64,000 nt of DNA from Candidatus Nitrosocosmicus agrestis (GTDB taxonomy: Archaea; Thermoproteota; Nitrososphaeria; Nitrososphaerales; Nitrososphaeraceae). This document shows, in pieces, positions 55,442 to 64,000 of the stretch (position 1 is its first letter; each line of letters starts with the position of its first letter). The notes below the pieces were generated by a model. It saw only the letters and a list, made by a program, of their open reading frames with translations. It was not told the origin of the DNA and did not search any database. The translations under genes and the position numbers were made by a program. Location: contig NZ_VUYS01000014.1 of NCBI RefSeq assembly GCF_008389435.1, positions 1 to 64,000 on the forward strand, in the 5' to 3' direction.

Positions 55442-56974
55442 TCATTTGTTTTGACCTTTATCTTGTTTTATCCCAAATATTCTATCAAAATATTCAGATG
55501 ATTCTGCGGCAGACGCATTCAGTGAATTCTCACCTTCAGATATTTTAGCAAGCTTTCGGGCAAGCTTCTTTTTATATTCTAATTGCATCTGTCTTGCTAT
55601 CTGTATCCTCTGTGCCTGTGGTGACCCAGCACCGTGCATTGATTCTGTAAGATATCCCACGGCATTTCTTCCTAAAGTCATGTTTTCAATTAATCGAAGT
55701 ATGCGTACTCTATCTTCTGTAGATACTCCTTTACGACCTTTAAGATATTTATCCAACAGCGGTCCAGTTATCGGACCCCTAAAATCCTTTTCAGAAGGCA
55801 TGGTAACCATGAGACCTCCCGCAATATCTTGTGCAAGGCGACCTATTTCATAAGGAAATCGGGTGACATTATGCTTGCAAACATTGGCAAGCATATCATC
55901 GTTGATATAGTTACCAGAAGGGGTTTTATATGCCTGATAAGAAGATGCAATCCCAGCTGCAAAAATGGTTTCATTTAGGTGTGTCATTTCTATGAGTTTA
56001 TCTTTGATGTGAGAAGCATTTGAAATACCATTATATTCAGCAATTGCAGCTGCAGCACCTATTATAACATCACCTAATCCTGTCTTGCAAACATAACTTC
56101 TTCTATGGTAACATGTAAACCTCTCGACTAGCATTGATGCAAATTCAACCTCACCTTGCATAAATATAAGATCATTTGGAATAAACACATTATCAAAAAT
56201 TATTAAGGCTTCCTGTCCAGAAAATTCCGAATTTCCAGTGTCTAAATTACCCTCTTCCATACTCCTAGTGTCGCACGATTGCCTGCCATAAATATAAGTT
56301 ATTCCCGGTGCATCCACAGGTATGGCTCCCACTATAGCGTAGTCTTTGTCTTCAGGCCTAAGTCTCATTGTCGGCATAACAATCAGCCAATGAGAATTTA
56401 TGCAACCGGTTTGATGAGCCTTGGCGCCCCTGATGTATACACCTTTTTCATCTTTCTTTATAATATGAACAAACATATCAGGGTCTTCTTGTTGGGATGG
56501 GGATAAACTACGATCACCTTTTACATCAGTCATAGTCCCTCCAATGACATAGTTTTCGGATTGAGCTTTTTTAATGAATTCAATCAATCTTGAGTGATAT
56601 GGAGTTTTATATTTTTGATCAATTTCAAATGTGGTAGAATACAATGAATTGAGTGCATCCATTCCCACACAGCGTTGAAAACAAGTTCCAGTATTTTGTC
56701 CAAGCTTACGTTGCATTTTATTTTGGTTAACTAAATCTTGCGGGCTTTCAGCAATATGTAAAAATCTATTAACGTTAATGCCAGTCAACGAAGATTTTGC
56801 AGTCGCTATTTCCGGATCATTAACTGCAATATCATAGGTTGCAGCCACTGCATTGATTGAGGGTCTAATCATTGGATGATCCACTGGTTCCTTGACTAGC
56901 TCTCCAAAAAGATACACTTGTAAATTTCTGTTTCTCAAACTTTCTATGTACTCAGACCCATTCTTGATAGGCAT
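55442..56974 (-). CDS. abfD: 4-hydroxybutyryl-CoA dehydratase
   Basis: Converts 4-hydroxybutyryl-CoA to crotonyl-CoA, a key step in the hydroxypropionate/hydroxybutyrate cycle of ammonia-oxidising archaea. It uses FAD and an oxygen-sensitive [4Fe-4S] cluster. The ligand residues are in GTCFQRCVGMD (two Cys) and CYHRRSYVCKTG (His, Cys). The 510 aa are standard. The frame is open up to 57016, but MPIKNGSEYIESLRNRN at 56974 is the normal start, and an AATAATAT box lies about 22 bases upstream. It is divergent from a trio of small unknown genes. Confidence 0.97.
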   Translation of the reverse strand: MPIKNGSEYIESLRNRNLQVYLFGELVKEPVDHPMIRPSINAVAATYDIAVNDPEIATAKSSLTGINVNRFLHIAESPQDLVNQNKMQRKLGQNTGTCFQRCVGMDALNSLYSTTFEIDQKYKTPYHSRLIEFIKKAQSENYVIGGTMTDVKGDRSLSPSQQEDPDMFVHIIKKDEKGVYIRGAKAHQTGCINSHWLIVMPTMRLRPEDKDYAIVGAIPVDAPGITYIYGRQSCDTRSMEEGNLDTGNSEFSGQEALIIFDNVFIPNDLIFMQGEVEFASMLVERFTCYHRRSYVCKTGLGDVIIGAAAAIAEYNGISNASHIKDKLIEMTHLNETIFAAGIASSYQAYKTPSGNYINDDMLANVCKHNVTRFPYEIGRLAQDIAGGLMVTMPSEKDFRGPITGPLLDKYLKGRKGVSTEDRVRILRLIENMTLGRNAVGYLTESMHGAGSPQAQRIQIARQMQLEYKKKLARKLAKISEGENSLNASAAESSEYFDRIFGIKQDKGQNK

Positions 56975-57078
56975 GTAATAAATTGAACAAGATATTATTT
57001 GAATATTTGTATGCACGGTATATGATAAATGACGCTTTAAATAGGCATTATATTCCTGAACTTTATCTATGAAAGATA

Positions 57079-57450
57079 TTGAAACAATTGGATATTATGA
57101 GAAATCTATTGGTTGAAGAATTGCAAATGAGCAATTTAGAAGTTGAAATTTTTTTAATACTAGTGAGAGAGGAAAAATGTTCGAGAGAGAGGCTTGTATT
57201 TCTAACAAATAATTCTTCGAACGAAATAGTAGAAGTCTCAAAAGAATTAGAAAAAAAAGGCATGGTTATTGAAATAAGTACGGGTGCATATAGATCGCTA
57301 CATCCTAGATTTGCTATTGTTAACCGTTACCGTAGAGTTTGTGAGATAAAGAATGAACCATTCAAGAAGAACCTCAAGATAGATAATTTGGCGATCATGG
57401 TAGAAAAGTATCAAATTGAACAAAATAGAGATAATGCAATGACTAAATAG
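57079..57450 (+). CDS. hypothetical protein, possible winged helix
   Basis: A 123 aa frame starting at TTG 57079, 27 bases after the middle of a TTATATT box at about 57049-57055; ATG 57097 is an alternative. Residues about 15-75 show the pattern of TrmB-like winged helices: MSNLEVEIFLILVREEKCSR, then SSNEIVEVSKELEKKGMVIE. The rest is polar. First of three close genes divergent from abfD. No function can be assigned. Confidence 0.6.
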   Translation: MKQLDIMRNLLVEELQMSNLEVEIFLILVREEKCSRERLVFLTNNSSNEIVEVSKELEKKGMVIEISTGAYRSLHPRFAIVNRYRRVCEIKNEPFKKNLKIDNLAIMVEKYQIEQNRDNAMTK

Positions 57451-57453
57451 GGG

Positions 57454-57897
57454 TTGATTACTAGCATTATATTCAGAATGCAGTCGTCAACCTCATCAAA
57501 TAACAGAGACAAAATAGTATATTTCGGAGTCATAAATATTAATGAGAACGGAAGAAATATTGGGGCAGTCGACATATGGCGCAGTTTAATTACAAAAATA
57601 ATATTTTGTGAAGAAAAGAGACTAGGCATTCTGGATATAACTGATAAGATAGGAATGCCTCAAATCAATGATAATCAAGTTTGGGCGGTTGCAGTGAATA
57701 GATACCGGAAAGGAAAAGACAAATGGCGATTGATAAGCATTATCAAAGATGGAGAGAATCAATTTGTCGATACCGATGAAGAAACAAGAATTACTGTCCA
57801 ATCAGTTGACTTCAAAATAATTGATAAAGAATGGTGGAGCTTTTTAGTGGCAGAAAATGTTAATAAAAGTATCGAAATCACAAATGAAATGAAATAA
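57454..57897 (+). CDS. hypothetical protein
   Basis: A 147 aa protein starting at TTG, three bases after the previous stop; ATG 57478 gives 139 aa. Beta strands alternate with polar loops (IVYFGVININENGRNIGAVD, IVNRYRKGKDKW-like VNRYRKGKDKWRLISI, ITVQSVDFKIID). It has no membrane segment. No family recognised. Part of the tight trio beside abfD. Confidence 0.6.
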   Translation: MITSIIFRMQSSTSSNNRDKIVYFGVININENGRNIGAVDIWRSLITKIIFCEEKRLGILDITDKIGMPQINDNQVWAVAVNRYRKGKDKWRLISIIKDGENQFVDTDEETRITVQSVDFKIIDKEWWSFLVAENVNKSIEITNEMK

Positions 57898-57898
57898 T

Positions 57899-58210
57899 AT
57901 GCTTGGAGAATTTCCCGAAGAATATAACAACCTGAATCTCGAAGTCAATATTAAGAATGTAATTGAGGGTTCAGTAGCAAGTAAATTAACAGGATTCTTT
58001 TTTATTAATGAAAAAAAGTATGTTTTTTCGGCCGTAGCTTTTGGAAGGATCGGGGGCCAAAATGTAAATGTAAAGATTTCCAAAAGCGCTTCAAAGGAAA
58101 TTAAAAAAATGGGATATGATCCCGAAACTATAGTACTCCTTGTTCAAAGTAAAATCATAGAAGGCGATATCAACATATTTGATAGAAAAAAAACAAGTGC
58201 AAACAAGTAA
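57899..58210 (+). CDS. hypothetical protein
   Basis: A 103 aa protein one base after the previous stop. Pattern VASKLTGFFFINEKKYVFSA, VAFGRIGGQNVNVKISKSA, then KEIKKMGYDPETIVLLVQSK suggests a compact alpha/beta fold. No recognised motif. Third of the trio; the next gene converges three bases later. Confidence 0.6.
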   Translation: MLGEFPEEYNNLNLEVNIKNVIEGSVASKLTGFFFINEKKYVFSAVAFGRIGGQNVNVKISKSASKEIKKMGYDPETIVLLVQSKIIEGDINIFDRKKTSANK

Positions 58211-58213
58211 TTG

Positions 58214-59020
58214 CTACAATACTGCATCTTTTAATGCTGTACCACAATTACAATGAGTTCGTTCTTCAGGAATTTCAGGGATCAGGCTGGATAGGATTTT
58301 TTTGGTATTTTCCACATTCTTGTGCAAGGTTTCTATAATTTCCTTTGTTGAAACGGGCTTATCCGCCCAAACATCATAATCAGTTACCGTGGCAACAGAA
58401 AGGTAACATATTTCAGATTCTCTGGCAAGAGTGCACTCGGGGACTAGCGTCATACCAATTATATTTGCTTTGAAGACATCTCTAAAAATTTTTGACTCTG
58501 CCCTGGTTGAAAACCTGGGACCTTCCACACAAATATATGTTCCATTATCGTGGAACTTAATATTTAACTCTCCAATGCATCTGATGGCCAAGGTTCTCAA
58601 TTCATTACAAAATGGATCTGCTGTTGAAACATGACAAACAGTAGGTCCATCAAAAAAAGTATAGTGTCTTTTCTTGGTAAAATCGATAAACTGGTTTGGA
58701 AGCATTACATGTCCTGGTGCAAAATCATAATCCAAGCTTCCAACGGCCGAGGGAGCTATAATTCTCTTTACCCCGAGTTCCTTCAAAGCCCAAATATTAG
58801 CTCTATGGTTTATCATATGAGGGGGTATTTTGTGACCTTTTCCATGTCTTGGAAGAAATGCAATTTTCTTACCCTTAAAACTCCCTATAACAATCGAGTC
58901 GGATGTAGGACCATATGGTGTATGCAGATTTACTAATTTATCCTCTATGAATATATTAGCATCATAGATTCCGGTGCCTCCTATTACAGCTATTTCTACA
59001 GATTCGCCTTTTTGGTTCAT
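58214..59020 (-). CDS. mtnP: S-methyl-5'-thioadenosine phosphorylase
   Basis: Splits methylthioadenosine, the by-product of polyamine synthesis, into adenine and methylthioribose 1-phosphate. The 268 aa show IGGTGIYDANIF, FLPRHGKGHKIPPHMINHRAN, ICVEGPRFSTRAES and NIIGMTLVPECTLARE. The apt gene overlaps its start by four bases (ATGA), so adenine release and reuse are coupled. Confidence 0.95.
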   Translation of the reverse strand: MNQKGESVEIAVIGGTGIYDANIFIEDKLVNLHTPYGPTSDSIVIGSFKGKKIAFLPRHGKGHKIPPHMINHRANIWALKELGVKRIIAPSAVGSLDYDFAPGHVMLPNQFIDFTKKRHYTFFDGPTVCHVSTADPFCNELRTLAIRCIGELNIKFHDNGTYICVEGPRFSTRAESKIFRDVFKANIIGMTLVPECTLARESEICYLSVATVTDYDVWADKPVSTKEIIETLHKNVENTKKILSSLIPEIPEERTHCNCGTALKDAVL

Positions 59021-59553
59021 GGATAAACCACCATCGAGTGAATGGAATAACCTTTTGACTCTAAAAGTCTATTCCCACCTAAAGATGATAACTCAACAAT
59101 AAACGCAAACCCTACTACTATACCTCCTAGCTGTTCTACCAGATTTGCCGCTGCCAAGGCAGTTCCACCCGTGGCAAGCAAATCGTCCGCAATCAAGACT
59201 TTTGTCCCTTTCTTAAAAGTATCCAATTGTATTTCCATTACAGCATTTCCATATTCAATTCCATATTCCTTTTTGACAGTATTTCCAGGAAGTTTTCCAG
59301 CTTTTCTAATCATTATCATGCCCTTATTGAATTTCAATCCAAGAATAGTCGATAAAATGAATCCCCTGGCCTCAATCCCGGCAATAGAATCTATATCAAT
59401 TCTATCAAATTTTTCATGAAAATAATCTCCCAGATAGTGTAAGGATCGTTGATCTCTGAATACCGGAGTTATATCCCTAAATAGTATACCCTTTTTTGGG
59501 AAATCAGGATAATTTCTAATTAAATTTTGAATATAGTTTTTGTCCAATAACAC
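59017..59553 (-). CDS. apt: adenine phosphoribosyltransferase
   Basis: Converts adenine and PRPP to AMP. The 178 aa have the PRPP motif VLIADDLLATGGTALA and the N-terminal FPKKGILFRDITPVF. The start is GTG. First gene of the apt-mtnP unit; the operon turns methylthioadenosine into AMP. Confidence 0.95.
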   Translation of the reverse strand: MLLDKNYIQNLIRNYPDFPKKGILFRDITPVFRDQRSLHYLGDYFHEKFDRIDIDSIAGIEARGFILSTILGLKFNKGMIMIRKAGKLPGNTVKKEYGIEYGNAVMEIQLDTFKKGTKVLIADDLLATGGTALAAANLVEQLGGIVVGFAFIVELSSLGGNRLLESKGYSIHSMVVYP

Positions 59554-59646
59554 GTGAATTCCTAAGATGAAGTCCCATAAAAAACATTTCTAGGTGATCC
59601 AGGAAACAGTTATTACTTCTTTTAGATTAGTCAAAAAGGAAATACT

Positions 59647-60288
59647 TTGAAACTGGCTGATGCTAAGAAAGATCAATATAGAAAGCTCGCAAAGGAGTCA
59701 AACTATCGCAGTCGGGCAGTCTTTAAGTTGGCCCAGTTAAACAAGTCATATCACTTTTTGAAACGTGGAACCAAAGTCGTCGATATAGGAGCAGCGCCTG
59801 GAGGTTGGCTACAGTTGGCGTCAAAAATGGTAGGCCCAGATGGTTTGGTGATTGGAATAGATATTAAAGAAATTGAACCCATATCTAATGTAATTACATT
59901 AATTGGTGATATAACAGAAGAAGAGACTATTTTATTATTGCAAAAAAATTTAGATGGCAAAGCTGATTTAATACTTTCAGATTTGGCTCCCAACGTATCA
60001 GGAATTTGGGAGATGGATCATCTCAAACAAATAGATCTTACAAGAAAAGCAGTTAGGGCAACAATTAAATTACTTCGACAAAATGGAAATGCAATTTACA
60101 AGGTATTTCAAGGTGAAACGACCTCAGAATTTATTTCAGATATGAAAGATGTATTTTTAGAAGTGTTAATAACAAAACCAGATGCGAGCAGAAAACAAAG
60201 TAGCGAAATCTATTTGGTCTGTAAGAAATTTAAACTCAAAAATTCGCAAAAGTTCGATGGAGATAATCACAACACAATTATATCATAA
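59647..60288 (+). CDS. rlmE: FtsJ/RlmE-type 23S rRNA 2'-O-methyltransferase
   Basis: Methylates a ribose of 23S rRNA. The 213 aa carry the FtsJ catalytic tetrad pattern: RSRAVFKLAQLNK (Lys), VVDIGAAPGGWLQLASKMVG, LILSDLAPNVSG (Asp), NAIYKVFQG (Lys) and SSEIYLVCKKF (Glu). The start is TTG. Its end overlaps trpD by six bases from the opposite strand. Confidence 0.92.
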   Translation: MKLADAKKDQYRKLAKESNYRSRAVFKLAQLNKSYHFLKRGTKVVDIGAAPGGWLQLASKMVGPDGLVIGIDIKEIEPISNVITLIGDITEEETILLLQKNLDGKADLILSDLAPNVSGIWEMDHLKQIDLTRKAVRATIKLLRQNGNAIYKVFQGETTSEFISDMKDVFLEVLITKPDASRKQSSEIYLVCKKFKLKNSQKFDGDNHNTIIS

Positions 60289-61410
60289 ATCCAATGTTTT
60301 TTCTGCAATTTCTAATTTAGAGATATCCCCTACATCCTCAATCAAATTTCGTAGCAAAAGTTGGGGACGCCCATTCCTTATACAATCAAGTGATTCGGAC
60401 AACGCATCTTCAAAACTTATTTCACCATTCCCCGCAACAATAGTTGCAGCACTATTTAATAAAACCATATTTTCTTTGGGACTATTAGGAAGGCAGCCAT
60501 AAACGACCCTAAGCGTTTGATTAATTGAATCATTTTTATTTTTAACCGCTATATCACTTATAGAACATTTAGTCAATCCTAAAGAAACTGGATCTAGTAT
60601 TTCTGTTCGGGTATTATAACGTCCGTCTTCTAAGAATACATATTTTACAGTATTTGTACTAGTTATTGAAAGTTCATCCATCCCATCTTGAGAACGAATA
60701 ATTAATGCTCGGTTTAATCCCAGAATGGGAATCAACTTAGGTATTAAATCCAGATCATTTGGATTGGACAATCCAATAACCTGCGAGTGCAGATTTGTGC
60801 AAGGATTGCATAATGGTCCCGCTGTATTGAATACAGTTCTAATACCCAATTCCTTTCTTAACTTTATCACACTTTTTAGACTTGGATGAAACACAGGTGC
60901 ATACAAAAACCCCAGTCCATGTTTTTCTATCGATTTCACATGAGTATCAACTTTGTTATCTTGAATTGGATATCCAATACGTTCAAAGAAGTCAGCACTG
61001 CCACTTACTCCGGAGGATGATTTATTACCATGTTTAGCTACTGCAATTTTTTTGCTAGAACCTGCAACCAAAGCAGCAGCAGTACTTATGTTAAAAGTAT
61101 TTAGCATGTCACCGCCAGTTCCGCAATTATCCACTAACGGCACTGAGGTTTGAGGTGTAATGCGGTTAGACGAAGATCGAATTACGTCAATAATTGCAGA
61201 TAGCTCTTCTTCATTTTCACCATTTAGAATCAAAGACATCAGGAAAGCCGCACTGAAAGTATCGGTACAATTACCATCTTTTAAATTTAATATCACTTTT
61301 TCGGTTTCTTGGAAGGTAAGGTGTTCCTTTTTTGCAAGCTTTCTAAGAACATGTTTCCCGAATGTCTCATCCATTTTTTTATCATGCTTAGGGTCCATAT
61401 CAGAAGTCAT
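60283..61410 (-). CDS. trpD: anthranilate phosphoribosyltransferase
   Basis: Adds PRPP to anthranilate in tryptophan synthesis. The 375 aa show DNCGTGGDMLNTFNIS, VAKHGNKSSSGVSGSADFFE, FLYAPVFHPSLKSV and RTVFNTAGPLCNPC. It follows trpG by 12 bases. No trpE, trpB or trpA lies in the window. Confidence 0.96.
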   Translation of the reverse strand: MTSDMDPKHDKKMDETFGKHVLRKLAKKEHLTFQETEKVILNLKDGNCTDTFSAAFLMSLILNGENEEELSAIIDVIRSSSNRITPQTSVPLVDNCGTGGDMLNTFNISTAAALVAGSSKKIAVAKHGNKSSSGVSGSADFFERIGYPIQDNKVDTHVKSIEKHGLGFLYAPVFHPSLKSVIKLRKELGIRTVFNTAGPLCNPCTNLHSQVIGLSNPNDLDLIPKLIPILGLNRALIIRSQDGMDELSITSTNTVKYVFLEDGRYNTRTEILDPVSLGLTKCSISDIAVKNKNDSINQTLRVVYGCLPNSPKENMVLLNSAATIVAGNGEISFEDALSESLDCIRNGRPQLLLRNLIEDVGDISKLEIAEKTLDL

Positions 61411-61422
61411 GTAACTTTTACT

Positions 61423-62013
61423 CTATTTTTTGACCATGTGAAGAAAGTTTGATAATATCTGCTTTCCTTCAATGGTCATTACAGATTCTGGGTGAAATTG
61501 AATTCCCTCAATTAGATATTTCTCGTGACGTGCACTCATTATCTCTCCATCATCCAAAGATTTAGAAGTGACTTTAATGCAGTTGGGTAGCGTATGTTTA
61601 TCTGCGATTAGGGAATGATATCTAGTTGCAACGAAGGGATTTTTTACGCCTTCAAAAAGTAAAGGATTGCCGTCAAATTTTATCAAACTTGTTTTGCCGT
61701 GTTTTATTTCAACGGCCCTCGTTACCTTACCTCCAAATGCATGAATAATACCCTGATGCCCCAAGCAAATTCCTAAAATAGGGATTGATGGCCCTAGTTT
61801 TCTTATAACATCGGTGCAGATACCAAAGTCACGCTTATACTTTGGGTGTCCTGGGCCAGGAGAAATCACAATAGCATCATAATTATTCTTCTGAATTTCA
61901 GATAGTGTAGTCTCATTATTTCGAATTACTATAGGTAGAGCATTTAGCGATCCTACCAATTGTGCAATATTATAAACAAAAGAATCATAATTATCAAGGA
62001 TTAGAATTTTCAT
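61423..62013 (-). CDS. trpG: anthranilate synthase component II (glutaminase)
   Basis: Supplies ammonia from glutamine to TrpE. The 196 aa carry NYDSFVYNIAQLVG, ILGICLGHQGI with the nucleophile Cys, and FHPESVMT with His/Glu. It is upstream of trpD in one unit; the TrpE gene is not here. Confidence 0.94.
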   Translation of the reverse strand: MKILILDNYDSFVYNIAQLVGSLNALPIVIRNNETTLSEIQKNNYDAIVISPGPGHPKYKRDFGICTDVIRKLGPSIPILGICLGHQGIIHAFGGKVTRAVEIKHGKTSLIKFDGNPLLFEGVKNPFVATRYHSLIADKHTLPNCIKVTSKSLDDGEIMSARHEKYLIEGIQFHPESVMTIEGKQILSNFLHMVKK

Positions 62014-62072
62014 GAATACAAGCAGTCACTAATTATTTTCGCTAATGCAGTAAATAATATTTTCTGCAAAAA

Positions 62073-62981
62073 TTATACTAAAAGCATTTGCTTATATTTG
62101 TTATACCTAGTATGGATATCTTTTATACTTATTGCGAACAATTTTTCTGGGCCAAACGCCTCAATGGCAAATGTGCCCATGACACTTCCCATTAAAATTG
62201 CTTTCTTCATAACCGATAGATCAGAGATTACCTTATCACTCTTGCGGGAAATCAAGTATCCAAAAAATCCGCCCGCGAAAGAATCTCCTGCACCAGTTGG
62301 ATCCACCACAGATTCCAATGGATAGCCTGGTATTGGAATTACGGTATCTTTTGTAAAAAACAGAACACCGTGTTCACCCTTTTTTATTATCGCAAAATTT
62401 GGACCTCTAGAAAGTAACTCCTTTCCACATTTCAAAAGGTTTGAAGTCTCGCAAAGCAAACGTGCTTCCTGATCATTTATCACAACACCATTAGTTTTTT
62501 CGATCATTGAGAATACTGCATCTTTTTTATTTTGAATCCAGTATTCAATAGTATCACAAACCACCAATGACGGTTGTTTGAATTTTTCAATTATTTTGAT
62601 ATTTTGAATAGGATCATTATTTGCCAAATATAAATACTTTGTTTCAGTGTATTCAGCCGGAACAACTGGGTTGTAATCTTCCAAAGCATTAAGTTGGGTT
62701 ACGTTTGTTGTCCGGTGAGACAAATCATAGTCAAACGATGAATCATAAAAGAAACTTTTTTTGTTGTTATTTATCGAAAGGCCCTTTAAATCCACCCTTT
62801 CTTTTAGCATGTCATAATAAGCATTTGGAAAATCGTTACCAACCACCCCAATTAATGAAACAGGAGTAAAGAATGATGCAGCCATAGAAGCGTAGGTAGC
62901 TGCACCCCCCATGATGCGTTCTTTAGTTTCAAACGGAGTTCGGGTAGTATCTAAAGCTACAGAACCAAAAACAGTTAACAC
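62073..62981 (-). CDS. PfkB-family sugar or nucleoside kinase
   Basis: A 302 aa ribokinase-like kinase. The signature VDPTGAGDSFAGGFFGYL carries the catalytic Asp and anion hole; MGGAATYASMAASFFTPVSL is the first substrate-binding motif. The start is GTG. Substrates in this family range from ribose to nucleosides and cannot be read off; it is probably an adenosine- or ribose-type kinase. It sits before trpG on the same strand with 59 bases between. Confidence 0.88.
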   Translation of the reverse strand: MLTVFGSVALDTTRTPFETKERIMGGAATYASMAASFFTPVSLIGVVGNDFPNAYYDMLKERVDLKGLSINNNKKSFFYDSSFDYDLSHRTTNVTQLNALEDYNPVVPAEYTETKYLYLANNDPIQNIKIIEKFKQPSLVVCDTIEYWIQNKKDAVFSMIEKTNGVVINDQEARLLCETSNLLKCGKELLSRGPNFAIIKKGEHGVLFFTKDTVIPIPGYPLESVVDPTGAGDSFAGGFFGYLISRKSDKVISDLSVMKKAILMGSVMGTFAIEAFGPEKLFAISIKDIHTRYNKYKQMLLV

Positions 62982-63037
62982 GAGGATTGTGTAACAGAGT
63001 ATTAAATATAAAATATTGCTTAAAGTCCTATATTATA

Positions 63038-63607
63038 ATGAGTGAGAAATTAAGAATAGTCGTAGGAATTAGTGGAAGTTCCGGAGTAATTTATGGTATC
63101 AGATTTCTTCAGGCATTAGTAAGAATGGAGATAGAAACTCATTTGATCCTGAGTAAATGGGCAGTTCAAAATATAAAAATAGAAACAAATGAAGACATTC
63201 GCACCATTGAAAAAATAGCTAATTTTGTTTACGATGAAAAAGATATGGCAGCATCCATATCAAGCGGCTCTTTTAAAACTGGTGGTATGGCAGTAATCCC
63301 CTGTAGTATGAAAACGTTATCAAGCATAGCGAACGGATATGATGATAATCTTTTATCAAGAGCAGCATCAGTAACCATTAAAGAGAAAAGAAAGCTCGTT
63401 GTAGTCCCAAGGGAAACTCCACTGTCTACTATACACATCGCAAACATGCTGAGATTATCCGAGTTAGGTGTGACCATCTTACCTGCCATGCCTGGTTTCT
63501 ATCACAAACCAAAATCTATTGAGGACTTGATATCCCACATAGTAGGAAAAACACTTGATCAATTTGAGATAAAAAATGATTCCTTTAAAAGATGGGATAC
63601 AAATTGA
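63038..63607 (+). CDS. ubiX: UbiX-family flavin prenyltransferase
   Basis: Prenylates FMN for UbiD-type decarboxylases. From ATG 63038 it has 189 aa: VVGISGSSGVIYGIRFLQAL, AVIPCSMKTLSSIANGYDDN, and KEKRKLVVVPRETPLSTIH are family motifs. A longer frame begins at 62987, but a TTAAATATAAAAT box at 63003-63013 lies about 29 bases before 63038 and supports the shorter start. No ubiD gene is visible. Confidence 0.92.
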   Translation: MSEKLRIVVGISGSSGVIYGIRFLQALVRMEIETHLILSKWAVQNIKIETNEDIRTIEKIANFVYDEKDMAASISSGSFKTGGMAVIPCSMKTLSSIANGYDDNLLSRAASVTIKEKRKLVVVPRETPLSTIHIANMLRLSELGVTILPAMPGFYHKPKSIEDLISHIVGKTLDQFEIKNDSFKRWDTN

Positions 63608-63770
63608 ACTTTTAAAGTCTATTCGTAAATTAGGATTTGACCACAGATTCGAAAACAATTTGAGTATTAAAGAGTAACCTAACTTTGAGAAGAAAGATTG
63701 AGTTGGACAGTTGCTATCCGCATGGTCTTTTGATCCCACTATTTAAACAAACGCGTTATGGCCTATTAGA

Positions 63771-64000
63771 CTATTCGTTATTTTCCCAGAGTTCCAACTT
63801 TTCAAGTTTTTTCTTTCTGTTATATTCTTCAAGCATGCTATAAACGCTCTTGTGAGGGAAACCTTTGCAAATCATTTGTACAGCATTCATTGCCAAAGAT
63901 ATTTCATCAAAAGTTCCTATAAATCCAGCAAAATGACCATATATCGAGATCTCGGCTCCCGAAAAGTCTTCTACATTACGTCTGAATTTTCCACTTTGTC
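63771..64000 (-). CDS. Pno1/Dim2-like KH-domain RNA-binding protein (partial)
   Basis: The C-terminal 75 residues of a gene that continues beyond the window: QSGKFRRNVEDFSGAEISIY and the motif AMNAVQMICKGFPHKSVYSM are the end of the KH domain seen in archaeal Pno1/Dim2 (KRR1-like) proteins. Those bind the 3' end of 16S rRNA precursor. The tail EEYNRKKKLEKLELWENNE is charged. It converges with ubiX 160 bases away. Confidence 0.8.
   Translation of the reverse strand, partial: QSGKFRRNVEDFSGAEISIYGHFAGFIGTFDEISLAMNAVQMICKGFPHKSVYSMLEEYNRKKKLEKLELWENNE

Overview
The window is chromosomal DNA from an ammonia-oxidising archaeon (Nitrososphaerota, formerly Thaumarchaeota). It carries archaeal ammonia monooxygenase genes (amoB at 12.5 kb, amoA and amoX at 16.9-18.0 kb), 4-hydroxybutyryl-CoA dehydratase of the hydroxypropionate/hydroxybutyrate carbon-fixation cycle, a thermosome, archaeal ribosomal proteins, Spt5, prefoldin, archaeal SRP RNA and intron-containing tRNAs. 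The low G+C, amoB lying apart from amoX-amoA, and the absence of amoC nearby point to a soil-type Nitrososphaerales lineage. A Nitrosocosmicus-like organism is my best guess. Many genes have a TATA-like box about 25-30 nt before the start codon, which fits leaderless transcripts; I used this spacing to choose several starts.

Layout. 0-6 kb: a rhodanese facing a GcvH-like/TusA-like fusion, then glmS, an HTH regulator, and rps13-rps4. 6-12 kb: a PadR regulator with a zinc-ribbon partner, small hypotheticals, an ACT-like protein, a PepF-type peptidase and a CBS protein. 12-20 kb: amoB, a Cys-rich mini-protein, a two-subunit 2-oxoacid:ferredoxin oxidoreductase, amoA, amoX and pdxST. 20-27.6 kb: a gene-poor stretch between a two-intron tRNA-Leu and a tRNA-Thr, with small secreted proteins and at least one reading frame broken by stop codons. 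27.6-34.3 kb: a second CBS protein, DNA ligase, an orphan DNA methyltransferase in sparse DNA, and a Clp1/Grc3-type polynucleotide kinase. 34.6-39.7 kb: a TPR membrane protein next to a vWA/kinase/PP2C cluster that resembles the TerY-P triad.

39.8-64 kb is dense housekeeping: SRP RNA, thermosome, rpl11-spt5, dtdA, Nudix, rpl32e-rpl19e, superoxide dismutase, a three-intron tRNA-Gln, pckA, a Rieske protein, argF, ftsY-pfdA, type II GAPDH, 4-hydroxybutyryl-CoA dehydratase with three small unknown genes, apt-mtnP, an FtsJ methyltransferase, trpG-trpD, a PfkB kinase, UbiX, and the C-terminus of a Pno1-like KH protein cut by the window end.

How the genes fit together. Ammonia oxidation supplies energy. 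The ferredoxin-dependent oxidoreductase, 4-hydroxybutyryl-CoA dehydratase, PEP carboxykinase and type II GAPDH belong to carbon fixation and gluconeogenesis. SRP RNA and FtsY are both parts of membrane-protein targeting. The most unusual items are the tRNA-Gln with three apparent introns, the GcvH-TusA fusion that lacks the lipoyl lysine, the TerY-P-like signalling cluster, the C-terminal tail of FtsY, and the decaying small-secreted-protein region between the two tRNA genes.
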